Below are positions 12,104-23,218 of a stretch of DNA of 64,000 nt, one piece after another. The notes beneath the pieces were generated by a model. It saw only the letters and a program-made list of their open reading frames with translations. It had not been told where the DNA came from and made no database searches. A program made the translations under genes and the position numbers. Origin of the DNA: Rhizoctonia solani (Eukaryota; Basidiomycota; Agaricomycetes; Cantharellales; Ceratobasidiaceae); assembly GCF_016906535.1 (NCBI RefSeq), contig NC_057381.1:1798001-1862000 (forward strand), given 5' to 3'. Position 1 is the first letter of the stretch; every line of letters begins with the position of its first letter.

Positions 12104-14279
12104 CTAGTGCCGAGTTACCGTCATCAAAGGTCGGCATATTTGCCATACATCCTCCATCGTTTCTTCTATTTGGGTCTGACATATGTCGCCAAATTTCAGC
12201 TCTTTATACTTCAAGGAGGACGGGGCTTGGATTTCCCGTGTACTGAGCTGAGATATCCGTTGGCTGATAAACTCTTGTAGCTCCGTATAGTTTTGTATTT
12301 TAGGCTGGCTGTCAGCTTCGTTGGGATCACCCATTTTTCCTAATATCTGGGTTAAGTACTCATGTGCTACATCGAATGCGCCGACAGCTGATACACTCAC
12401 CCTTAGTCGCGGTTGTGCTACTCGAGGTAGCTCCAGCCTCATCCTCACAAATACCACTTTGACCATGATCGTTGGTATCATACTTCACTTCAGTTGCCTT
12501 AACCATTGTTTCTAAATCGGCAGCTTCGACAAAACTTTTCAATTCTTGGTAAGCTTCTTCCACCGCGCCGTCCAAAAATTGTTGTTGGAGAACAGCTCGC
12601 CAGGCAACCTCCGCTCCCGGACGGTGTCCCATTTCCCCCAGATCAACCAAAAGAGTAAGCGAAAAGGGGTGTAGCACGTTCAAACTTGTCGTATGATGGT
12701 CTTCGATCAACTTTCGGAGGCCATTATTAAGATAGGACAGACCTCGACTGAGACCTTCTCGGAAGGTTCTGTTCATTTGAACTCGAAAATCATCGATAAA
12801 TCCCGTGTGCTCGGGGGGTGTGAGCTCAGCTGTCGTTTCGGTATTGCAGAACATGAACGCGCATAAAAGCTGCCTTGAAACAGGATACATCCGATATGCA
12901 TCGCGGACACCCAAATGAATCGTATTTCTGACGATCCTGCCTGTACGTCGGATAATACTCCCGCCTCCATAATGACTAAACGTAAGTGTCATCGAAGTAC
13001 GCAAGAAAAATGGTAAAAACATTTCAAGGTTATAGCCCGTAATTTTGAAGTAAGAGTCGGGGTTATCATCGTCTAAATATCCTGTAACGATGCTCGGAAA
13101 TAGCGATCCAGTAGACTCGTACAAATGGGAATCTGTGGACTGACAATCCTCTGGGCGTCTTGAGGCAAGGATAAAGTTTTTGGTACATTTGCCCCACGAC
13201 TTCGGATTCATCCTATGTTTGACAATATCCATATCTTCAGCCAAGCGCCCCAAAGTTATGATTAATAACTTTTGGTAGGTTTGGTGACCTATGTTTACCG
13301 CTTCCCACGTGAGTTTATGGACTCTTCTTTCGAATTTACAGCCGAGATTGTGGCGAGAATCTGATTTGTGTTGAAGCTGCCGTACTAATTCTGGCTCGAT
13401 GATGGACTGGAAAGTACCATGTGCTAACCTGCCTATTGCTAGTTCGAGGCAGTGGGTGATGCTAGATCTGAGCTTCTGTGTCCAAAGCATGTTTTGCAAC
13501 ATTTCAAGAACCAATTGAGCAAGTTCTGGACTATGGATCCAATCGTGCACTGGTAGGTTGAGTGGGTGCTTGTTTGCGTCTCCGTGGCTTGGGTAAGCAT
13601 GGTTGGATGTGATATAGGCAAGTGAATCGAATCTTTCCAGCCCTTGATCGTTAATCAATTTGGACATCCGACATCGAATATTCTGTATGTGTTCTTGTAC
13701 TGAGCCAGAGAGATCCCAATTCAGATTCGCGCGACCTAATGCTATAATAATTGTCCATGAGAAAAAATAGCAGTTGTATTGCTGTAGGGTGTATCTTTGG
13801 GATCGTCGTTGCTTGGATATTCCATAACAAATGGCTAGTACGTCACGAAGATCGTAGGTGACTGGGAAAGTAATTTGAGCAACTACATCGGAGTTTTGGA
13901 CTAAGCTACGACACTTGGGGTTTTCGAGTGGAATAGCTTGTATGAAATCGAGTGCAACGGTTCCGTCGGTACGCATAACCTGAAATTTGTGCTCCGGGTC
14001 GCCAGCGCGCTCCACACGGCAGTGGGAAACGACTTTGCCTTCTTCTTCTAATAGAACAAGAATGAACTCGTGGCCTATTTTAGTCTTTTCTTTACGATAC
14101 TGAATTGTATTAAATCGTTTACGAGGCTGATCGGTGTACCATGCAGTAATCTCGTCCGCGGGATCAAAGAACTCATTGGGAAAGCGTATAAGACATCTAT
14201 ACGTCGGATCTCGCTGGCTGGAAGAGGCGAACGAGTAGTCAAGAGAGCCGCTACACGGGACAGCCAGAGATTCAAACAT
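12104..14279 (-). CDS. Uncharacterised protein with CYFFSWT motif
   Basis: Two exons (14279-12401 and 12339-12104, 1,879 + 236 nt) give 704 residues in phase across a GTGAGT...TTAG intron. I recognise no catalytic domain. The N-terminal 160 residues look like a compact beta-rich module (RDPTYRCLIRFPNEFF) ending in a QQYNCYFFSWTIIIAL segment. That Cys-bearing motif recurs in uncharacterised proteins of Rhizoctonia-type fungi, from memory and without a search. The rest is helical and hydrophilic. There is no signal peptide or clear membrane segment. The C-terminal exon holds a charged helix. The start is the first ATG of the long frame. A further 3' exon using the GTAACT just before the stop cannot be excluded. 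Confidence 0.7.
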
Positions 14280-15293
14280 TGTAGATAATGCGAGGGTATG
14301 GCGGTATTGACTTGGCTCCGAGATTAATTCATGCGCGACTAGTTCCAGAAAACTTCGGAGTGAGACCTTTTAAGTTCGAACCAGCGGCAATACGAAACAG
14401 GGTCGCTGAACAAGTCGTGAACAGAGCCCCTTTCTCATGCTAAGCTCGTGGATTCGACGTGGAAACAATGAGGACGAGGGTGGTACCGCTATCTATCCAT
14501 CACCCATGAGTAAGTTACAAGTCGGACGCAACGAGGGGAGTTAGGTTATTAACACTACAGTGCACAAGGTTCCAACCTCATGCATCCGTGTATCCAGGAG
14601 CCACGAATCTCTGGACCGCTGCTGTAGATCGCTTCTCAAATCCAAACCTTGGTTCTTCCATATACTGCGATTGCTACTCGGCTCGAGATACTGATATATT
14701 GTTGCATCATAGGCAGTGCCCTTTGGTAGTATCTTCTGTCGTGGTATGGATATCGGCACCCCTATATCTTGTCGGGCTCGGAATCTCAAGCCACCTTGAT
14801 TGCAGTATGTCTTATTAGCAATCACAGCCATGGAAATTTTATTATTAGACCCCTAGGTTGGATTGAAGCATCCCGAAGTACAGTCCCTTTCGGTGATTCA
14901 CCTTATGGCGAAGCTTATGTAAGTATAATTCTGACACATGGATGTCTCGATCCGCTTTGATCGTTCCTCACGACATGTTAAGACACTCCCTAGGGTATAG
15001 TCTACCTCATTTTCAACAGATGATTGATAGGCTCGATTACAATTTGTAGAGCTATTCGCAATTATTGTGGGGGACGGGGAACGGGGATTACGACTTATAT
15101 ATATGCAAGGGGCTTAAGATTTTTCGCAGCTCAACGTGTACGAAACTACGATAGGGCATGCCTATTGGAGAAAAGGGCATCCGGTGGAAGGAAAATGGAT
15201 ATCCGCGTGGGCATATGGTGAGGTACATCCATGTCCATCCTGGCTATGCTATGTGACAAGAATGAAGCCTGTATCCGAACGGGATGTGCATGT
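14280..15293. other. Intergenic, no gene seen
   Basis: About 1 kb between the start of the CYFFSWT protein and the 3' end of UTP11. The short frames here carry no motif and no consistent splice structure. The stretch probably includes the promoter of the left gene and the UTP11 3' flank. Confidence 0.4.
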
Positions 15294-16463
15294 TTATCGC
15301 TTGCGCTCCGACCGCCATTTATACACCCGAGGTGTGTAATCGATATCACCCTGCTTGGCAAACTTCACTTCCCCACGCTTCTTCTTACTCCCTTCGTTCT
15401 CACCCTCATCGTCCTGTTCCACACGCTCCGGCCCCCGTATTTTTATGCGAGCACCAGGAGCCATGAGGCGTTTTTGTAATTCGAGCTCACGAAGAGTATG
15501 TCTTAGGACGGTATCACGTTTGAGTCGAGCGGACAGCTCTTGTAGCAGAGAAAGACGGTGTTTCTACAATCTGGTTAGCGGGATGAAGTTCCGAAATATG
15601 CATATGTCGTACCTTTGCAGCCGCTTGTCGTTTTAACTCCTGTTTTTGGGCTCGTTGGGGTGCGTATTTATCTTCATCATCATCATCTTCGTGCATATCT
15701 TCCGTCCAATCTTCGGTATTATCATCCTCATCGTCCGATAACCATTGGTCCCGGCTCTTAGCTGGGGACTCGCTGCCTGAAGGGCCAGTGTAATTCATCG
15801 CTGCATATAAAATGTTAAGTGTCACCTGGTCTAAATCAAATACATAAATATTTACCCTGTTCTTGATTATCGACGAACACTACATGTCGAGGCGTCGATT
15901 GGATTGCCTTGCCTTTCCATTTACGTGAGATTGGCTTCGTTGGAGCGAGGACTCCTGCGGAGCGTAATGTATCCACAACATCGTCATCCAAATCGTCGAG
16001 ATCCTCGGGAGTTGGGACAAGATCGACCATTGCTGTCAATTGAGTCTTGATAGACTCGATGCGCTATCTCGCATAATTTTCTGTGGTCATCACACACCAT
16101 TAATGTACACAAGAAGGAATGAGTGCATACCTTCAGCCCTTTCTTTCTAACCGTTCGCAAATATCCTTCATCCTGGGACTTCAAAACTTTGACCATATCT
16201 TCAGGCAATGCACCTTCCCCTCCACGATCACGATATTCCACCCCTTTCTCGGTCTTCTTTCCATTCATTCCAAAGTAGAATTCATCTTTGTTTTTCGTCT
16301 CGGCTTTGAGTTTCAAAGTACGCAGTCGATCACGTTTGGACCGGTAATCTCGAGCGCGGAGCACATAGTCTTTATGTTTTTCTAATATCCCAAGTTTGGA
16401 GCGATGTGCGAGTTGTGAGCGCTCTTTGTGCGTGCGGCGGTGGAGAGAATTTCGGAGTGGCAT
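15294..16463 (-). CDS. UTP11: U3 snoRNP-associated protein Utp11
   Basis: Component of the small-subunit processome in the nucleolus, needed for 18S pre-rRNA processing. The N-terminus MPLRNSLHRRTHKERSQ and the block NKDEFYFGMNGKKTEKGV are signatures of the family. RHVVFVDN lies in the middle, and the C-terminus ends with IDYTPRVYKWRSERKR. Four exons (16463-16131, 16063-15856, 15800-15613, 15563-15294; 333 + 208 + 188 + 270 nt) give 332 residues, longer than the roughly 250 usual in yeast and human. The extra length comes mainly from an acidic insert (DDEDDNTEDWTED) in exon 3. The exon sum is in frame, which supports the model. Confidence 0.95.
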
Positions 16464-17109
16464 GATGGACGCAGGAGGAAAGTAAATATTTCGAGAACCG
16501 CTGGGCGGCTCCGATAATTACGTCATCAATCGTGTGGCGGCTTGAAGCTCCAGTCACCGCGAGTTTCCCAATGAGGGATGATAAAGGAAAAAGAATAGGA
16601 AGATGTCCATCTTAAGATGGGCTTCTATATAAAATTCAACCTTGCGTGATTAAGCACGCGTTGTAGATACTATTTGCCACCGCGTGTTCGGGCGGTACGT
16701 GGGCACTCCCCCGAGCCTCTCCCCGAAATTCACTCAAATATTATAACCTTACTATATCCAGGTGAGAATATTGGTACCATGTTAGATCCACACTTTTATT
16801 CTTTATTTGCATTATGACTCCCTCGATCAATAGCGCCTGGCGCAACAGGCTTTTGAAGGCCATCCGCATAGGGTTGACGCATTTCTACGCTCCGCCTAAT
16901 TATTAAAAAGGTAAAAGGCTGTCCAGCACCCAATGGTTCGAGCCCCAGGTCCAAGTTATAACGTTGGCTCCACAGATCAAGCAACGATACCCATTATTAT
17001 CCTTCATAGACTCACAGGAAGCTAATTGTAGGGACTTTTCGACTATTTCCCATAATAGTATGGCGAAGTACTCTACATCTTCCTTGAGTCATCTGATAGA
17101 TCGCTCTAG
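16464..17109. other. Intergenic, UTP11 promoter side
   Basis: Upstream of UTP11 and of the kinase relic. A short minus-strand frame at 16796-16984 has no recognisable motif. No gene called. Confidence 0.35.
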
Positions 17110-17551
17110 TGTACCCAATCACGAGGCGATATTCTCGAACGACTACAACATCACTCCAATGATGTGACAGACCAACTCGATCTAACCCCATGCGAGCAAG
17201 ATCCTGCCTCCCCCAGGGGTTCTGTTCACATTGACAAAACAGTTCTCAACGACGATCTCCTTGTGGAAACAAGATAGATTTCCGCTAGGGAACCAGTCGA
17301 CGATGATGAAATTGCAGATGAGCTCGAGGTATATTCTGTTTTGCCGATCTTGGTTAGGTCTAGGCTTATCAATATACTAGCAAGCGGTGAAGGCATGGAG
17401 CGAATGGTCAAAATGTAAACATATCAATGTGTACAAGCTGGTCGGCATTGCTTGGTACCAAAGTAGAATTGGGATGGTGTTGCCTTGGATGGAACAAGGG
17501 GGCTTCATAGCATTTCTATCTAATAACCACGATTTTGATAGATATACCATA
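17110..17551 (+). pseudogene. Kinase N-lobe relic
   Basis: Decayed copy of the kinases at 18387 and 20748. 17110-17210 reads ILERLQHHSNDVTDQL, matching the pre-kinase segment ILxxLxxHGCxDVT. 17380-17551 reads WSEWSKCKHINVYKLVG and LPWMEQGGFIAFLS, matching the alpha-C to hinge exon of the neighbours. Between them the glycine loop and the VA(I/M)K lysine are missing and an in-frame stop appears. The catalytic loop and C-lobe are absent downstream. Same strand as the intact kinases, so it is the first unit of a tandem array. Confidence 0.75.
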
Positions 17552-18386
17552 GTAGGACGGTTAGAACAGACTTTGTATCAGGGACAAAATTTAAATATTT
17601 GTAAATAATAATATGTGAGCTGACTCGTAAACGCACGCTACTTCCATGAGCAGCCAGAACCAAACTAATCAATATGTGTGCACATATACTGTATTCTACC
17701 GAGTAACAAATACCTTACTCGAGTTCTACAAGCGCTGATCCTTTTCCACGGTCTCAGTTTACTCCATTTAGTTATGCCACAGCCGCACCGCGTCTAAGCT
17801 TGGCCATCTGCCACCTGAAGATCTTAAAATAAGTTCATCATGCACAGAACTTCGGGACTTATTCTATGCTATGGTTCGGACTTCCATGGAGCCTTCGTTT
17901 TACCTATATCCGCTTCCGAATCACTATCGAATTCGAATTGAAGAGGTGTGGACGCGGATGTATTGCACTATCAGGGGTCTCTCGGGGGAATCAAAGGACG
18001 CATTACTGGGCGCAATGCTAAACTTAAACAGCCATTTTGTGCAGTTTGCATTGAAAGATATAACTGCCTATGGTTTTGCTCTTCGTTTGATTGGAAAAGC
18101 TACTTGTTACCACATGATAGCTAGCACTAATGTTACTCGTATACAAAGGGGATTTCCAAGACCATGGGTCTCTGTCGCTCATACCTTTAACAACGGTGAA
18201 ATGGTGCAACTGATACTGCTATAATATCCATACTACATTTCGTAGCAAACAATCTAGGTCTCCTAAACTTTACTATCGTAGCTTCTTGACAACAGTCACT
18301 CCTGTGCAATTCACGAGTAAATATTGGTTAAACTGGTGCGCTCCTTTTCATTATCTTCAAGCTGGCACCTTCCATCAGACAAAACA
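17552..18386. other. Intergenic within kinase cluster
   Basis: Contains one plus-strand frame of 117 codons (17871-18224) with no recognisable domain, not called as a gene. The remainder is AT-rich and probably includes the promoter of the next kinase. Confidence 0.35.
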
Positions 18387-20351
18387 ATGGTTGTACACAT
18401 CTCAAAGCTGGAAACCCTTATTCAAGGTTATAAGGCTGCCCCACAGACCAAGAATCGCCACTCATCCACACACTTCATGGGCTCACACGAGACTGGTAAT
18501 GTCAATGAAAAGGACAAGATTCGCGGGACTATGGTAAAATTCTTTACTATACTTTTGTTTGATACACTGCTCAAGTACATCCAGTCCTGCGATGAGATAC
18601 TCAAACTACTACAACACCACGGGTGTACCGATGTGACGAAAAGGCTAGATCTTGGACAATGTGTCCAAGATCCTGTTTCCTATGGTGGTTTTGGTGATGT
18701 CTACACAGGAACTCTGTATGACCGCCTTAATGTGGCAATGAAGTGTCTTAGAGTCACCACTCAGGCCAATGGAGTGGAAACCAGGAGTCATCTTAAGGTA
18801 CGGTTTGGATTCCCTCGCTCTGAACTTGTCTCATCATATATACTAGCGGGCAGCACACGAAGTATATGTTTGGTCGAAATGCAAACACTCCAATGTGCTT
18901 GAGCTGGTCGGTGTTGCTCAGTATCGGAGTCGAATAGTCATGGTGTCCCCTTGGATGAAACAAGGCAACCTCGTAACGTTTTTATCGAAGAACCCCGATG
19001 TCGACAAATACGCTATAGTAAGATAAGAAGGAAAAGTTGATGACGCATGACAGTGTCATTGAGAAACACCCAGTGTGCACAGGTTGCCGAAGGAGTTGCC
19101 CATCTTCATGGGCATGGCATTGTGAGCTTAAATACTAAAGTGAATCCTATCGGTACATGACATACTTTCAATTCCTGTAGATTCATGGCGACATTAAAGG
19201 AGTAAGCCGTGCATTTTTACGCTTCCAAAAAAGGCTTACGATGACGTTGCGTTATAATAGTCGAATATTCTGATGTCAGATAACGGTATTCCTAAGCTCA
19301 CAGATTTTGGTAGCGCACAAATAGATTGGTGCACCCTCGAGTTCACCGGGAGCACCAAGATACAGACTACCATGAGTTTTTCGGTGAGATATTCGGTTGA
19401 TGATTAATGATACTTCGTGGCGCATTAATTGAGCTACCACAGGCTCCTGAAATACTGAAGACTCGAGGTAACTTGAAGCTAACAACCGCGACAGATGTAT
19501 ATTCGTTAGGAATGGTAAGTCACGCAGCTCTTAAGCTTAATTCGATGGCTGAGTCGTCCACAGACAGTCTTGGTATGTCAAGTTGTGTATTACACATTTT
19601 CCTGTGTTTTGGTTATTGAGTATGCACTCCAGGAAGCAATCACGGGAAGCACGCCGTATTCTGATTATGAAGGCATGGTTCCTACGGGTAAAATTACTGA
19701 GGGTTTAAAGCCAGCTCGACCTAAGAAGTATTTGCCCAAAAATTACAAGCAGGCCAATGTGATATGGGGATTGCTCACACATTGTTGGGAGTTGGAACCC
19801 GAAAATCGACCCAGTGCTATCGAGGTGGCTGGTGCGGTGAGTTAGACTTGTTATTCTGACACGAAAGAGCCAATATACTTACTAAGTACGCCAGCTCCAT
19901 GATGTTAGTACCGATATAAATTCTGAGCAAAGCAGCAATATTGGTAGGCCAATGGTAATTTGCTTAATTCAACTGAGACTACCGAGTCGATAACCCGTAA
20001 AAATTACAGGAACCAAGCACGTGTCAATGTAATATAATACAGGGGCCCGAGGAGCTTCAAGAATTTTCTACCTCTGGATCAGAACACGAATCAAACAACG
20101 AATCCGAACCTGGGGCCCCAGGCCAGGCGCTCGACACCCCAAAGAGCAGCCCAACCAAGAAGCGTGGTCGCCCACTAGGATCAAAGAATAAACACAAAAT
20201 CCCACAGAGGGAAGGTCCGCAAGAAGAAGGCTTGGAGGAGAACGCAAATAATATGGATATGGGCCAGGGCGGGGCTGTACCTGAGTCAAGTACGAGGCGC
20301 GGACCTGGTCGTCCCCCAGGTGTAAAGAACAAGCTCAAGAACCCCACTTAG
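18387..20351 (+). CDS. Protein kinase with C-terminal AT-hook tail
   Basis: Kinase of the TKL/RLK-like 'HGD' type expanded in agaricomycetes. An N-terminal segment (DEILKLLQHHGCTDVT) precedes the fold. Visible motifs are the loop YGGFGDVYTG, VAMK lysine, alpha-C AAHEVYVWSKC, HGDIKG then N (catalytic Asp and Asn kept, HRD arginine replaced by Gly), DFG, APE, and the C-lobe LLTHCWELEPENRP. All catalytic residues are present, so it is probably active. There are many short exons, including a 21-nt exon (19181-19201) and a 9-nt exon (19564-19572). After the kinase, exons from 20010 encode an acidic linker and two AT-hooks: KKRGRPLGSKNKHK (20157-20198) and RRGPGRPPGVKNKLK (20295-20339), ending at 20351. 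AT-hooks bind the minor groove of AT-rich DNA, so a nuclear or chromatin role is inferred. The phase is kept through every junction. Confidence 0.8.
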
Positions 20352-20747
20352 GCATAGCTACTATTGTGTTTTTATTTGAATTAGTTGTCTCTGGGAAGTG
20401 AATACATGTGCAGCACGATGGATCTTATAAGAAAAAGGAGATAGGCCCAAACCACGAGAAGAAATAACTGCACAGGAAGATAAATTCAGCTGGCGTAAAA
20501 GCTTCGTCAAGCGTATATGATCATTTTGTGCCCCTGTCGTCTATTCTGGGAGTGCTGCTTTCTTACGAATATCGTGAGTTGTAGCGAACACATCCGACCT
20601 TTTCTCGCCTGAAGAGGAAATGTTAAGTGGAATATTGTTTGGCTTTCGCTTTCTCGTATTGTTGTGGCTGAGTCAGGGAATCGGGGCAAGCTCACGTGCA
20701 CAATTTACAATAGCCAGCTTTTGCAGAAACGCCATTCAACACGACTC
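20352..20747. other. Intergenic between kinases
   Basis: Short gap holding the 3' end of the AT-hook kinase and presumably the promoter of the next. Nothing else seen. Confidence 0.35.
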
Positions 20748-22854
20748 ATGGATCCATTTCATTCCAATGACAATGCTAATATAATAAATACTATTAGCGG
20801 GGCTATGGTAAGATTATTAAAAATAAAGGGAGATGGTGTAATAGGTATACAAACCGGAACACTACTAGCCGTGCGAAGAGATCCTTGCCCACCTGTGCAA
20901 CCACGGCTGCCAAGACGTAACCGATCAGTTGAATCTCGCCAAATGTAGTCAATATGCCGTTGCTGGTGGTAGCTTCGGTGATGTATTCAGCGGATTCCTT
21001 CACAATGGCGATCCTGTTGCCATCAAGTGTCTTCGTATTATGGTGGGCGTTGATGATTCAGAGGGCCGAAAACAGCTTAGGGTGCGATCCAACGAATGTG
21101 GCAGTTTCCTGGGCTCATTTATTGTGTAGCGTGCGGCACATGAAATATATGTCTGGTCGAAGTGTAAACATCCGAACGTGCTCGAGTTGATAGGCATTGC
21201 TCGGTATCAAAATCGAATATCCATGGTGTCCCCATGGATGGAGCAAGGGAATCTTAATTGGTTTTTATCTCGCCATCCTGATGTTGATAGATATGCTATG
21301 GTAAGAAAGCAAAAACGGGCTTCCTTACAACAATAACGAATACGCAGTGTGCACAAATTGCTGCCGGGGTTGCACATCTACACTCAAGTGACATCGTAAG
21401 TTATGGTGTTTGAACCAAATTTCAGTGCGTAATGCTCATCATGAATTACTTTCAGATTCACGGTGATATCAAGCCAGTAAGCTCAAATCAACAACGTCAA
21501 GTACAATAGGCAATAATTTCTGGTAGCTCAATATTCTAGTGTCAAATGATCATGTTCCCAAGTTGGCCGATTTCGGCACCTCTATTCTCACTCTATATAC
21601 TCTCCAGTTTACAAGAGGAAGTGGAAGTAGGACGAATGTGACTGTTCGCTATACGGTGAGTGATCTGATCCATAATTATGCTCAAACACCACGGGCGAAC
21701 TGTTTGTTGCAGGCGCCCGAGATACTCAGGGAAGAAACTAAGCTATCGGCCGAAGGGGATGTATATGCCTTGGGAATGGTGAGTTATTCAGCTTTTGAGA
21801 GCGAGTGAATGACATAGTATTTTGTAGACAATTTTGGTACGCCAGATGCCTTCGTCGCAAATCGGCCCCCACTGCCCCTCACTGACATCCACTGTGCTTT
21901 CAAGGAAACAATCACTGAGACATTACCATATGCTGAACTAGCCGAGCCCGTGGTTCTCACGAGAGTATTAATTGGAACACCCCCAACTCGGCATGAACAG
22001 AAGTTCTCAAGAGATGATGAACAAGCCTATATTTTATGGAAACTGCTCACGCATTGCTGGGATTCTGATCCTCTTGGCCGACCGACTGCTACTGAAATAG
22101 CTAGCACAGTAAGTCAGTTGGTTAGCTTGGATCAATTGAATCACTTGCTTGGTCTGTTTAGCTTCGAGCCATCAGCCACCAACCGACGGCGCAGCGAAAT
22201 AATACTGACGAGGCAATGGTAAATCACTTGACTAATAATGATCATCGACTCAATAATCCAGGCATATACAGACCGTGGATCTCTCCTCGCCACAAACTCC
22301 AGTGGTCCCACTAGGAAAGATGTCGTCCAATGATTTGGAACCTGGGTCAGCTTTATTAGCTGGGCAATCACGAGCTTCCAGCGTCCCTAGTGGAACTGAG
22401 CTGGAGGATAGCTGTCTAACACCTTCACTGGAGAAGTCACAATCAGCTACTACTCTCCGAAAAACCCGATTCAAGAGTCGTGCAGTTGGCGGTTTGTTCC
22501 AAGATCTGGCTTCGACCAGCGCCGCCCGCAACATAATTAACGAATGGCACAAGTCCATATGGAACGATCGTCCACTGGATTGGACCTTCAGCAATGAAGG
22601 GAGTGCGCATGACCCGTGCTGGAAAGCCACTCCAATTAGTAAGTGCCTAAGTGTCGAGTCAAGTCACAGAATGGGCGAGACTCTCATTTTTGAGTAGTTA
22701 TGGACGAGCCCCACCCCGAGTATGAAGGCCGCGACAAGACTCGTCGCGGGGCACAGAACAAGAGCGCTACAAAGATAATGAATTCGGGCTTTTGCGTAAG
22801 TTATTTGAGAATGCTCATGTGTTGATGGTTTTATGCTAACTCCTCTCTCAGTGA
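20748..22854 (+). CDS. Protein kinase paralogue with Ser-rich tail
   Basis: Paralogue of the preceding kinase with the same exon order. The first exon starts at ATG 20748 (MDPFHSNDNAN) and splices to CEEILAHLCNHGC. Kinase motifs are AGGSFGDVFSG, VAIK, AAHEIYVWSKC, HGDIKP-LN, DFG, APE and LLTHCWDSDPLGRP, all catalytic residues present. It shares the 21-nt exon (21456-21476) and a 9-nt exon encoding TIL (21828-21836). The tail differs from its neighbour: after a short homologous exon it continues through an ACAG acceptor near 22271 into about 140 serine-rich residues (SRASSVPSGTELED) and a short last exon ending NSGFC. It has no AT-hook. The exact stop (22834 or 22854) depends on whether the last GTAAGT is used. 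Substrate and pathway unknown. Confidence 0.78.
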
Positions 22855-23218
22855 TGAACCAAAATGAATGTTCTATAAGATCAAGCCTTTTAGAAATTCT
22901 ATGTATCTCTCATGAGGAAGCTGGGCTTAAGAGACTAACTATCAATGAGTTGACATTGTCCTATTCGATTTCAATTTGGGAGCCTTCATAATTGATTCAG
23001 TGCTTGTTCCTATATTCGCAACTCGCCTCTTATTGGTTATGTATACATTGTAGACCCGAGTTCAATCCTATATTAATTCCTCTTGAAAAATATGTGGTTA
23101 GCGAAGAATAGCATCTCTCGGCCTGGAAGCGTGGCTTTGGGATAGCCTTGAACCAGTAAACGGGAGTAGCACGCAATTGAATTACCAGAATTTCCAGGGT
23201 CTATCCACGTGACTTCCA
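22855..23218. other. Intergenic, kinase 3' flank and SerRS promoter
   Basis: AT-rich gap between two plus-strand genes. No gene recognised. Confidence 0.35.

Noticed and set aside
16930..16960. Possible tRNA B-box (GGTTCGAGCC)
   Set aside because: No matching A-box or cloverleaf stems could be found around it.
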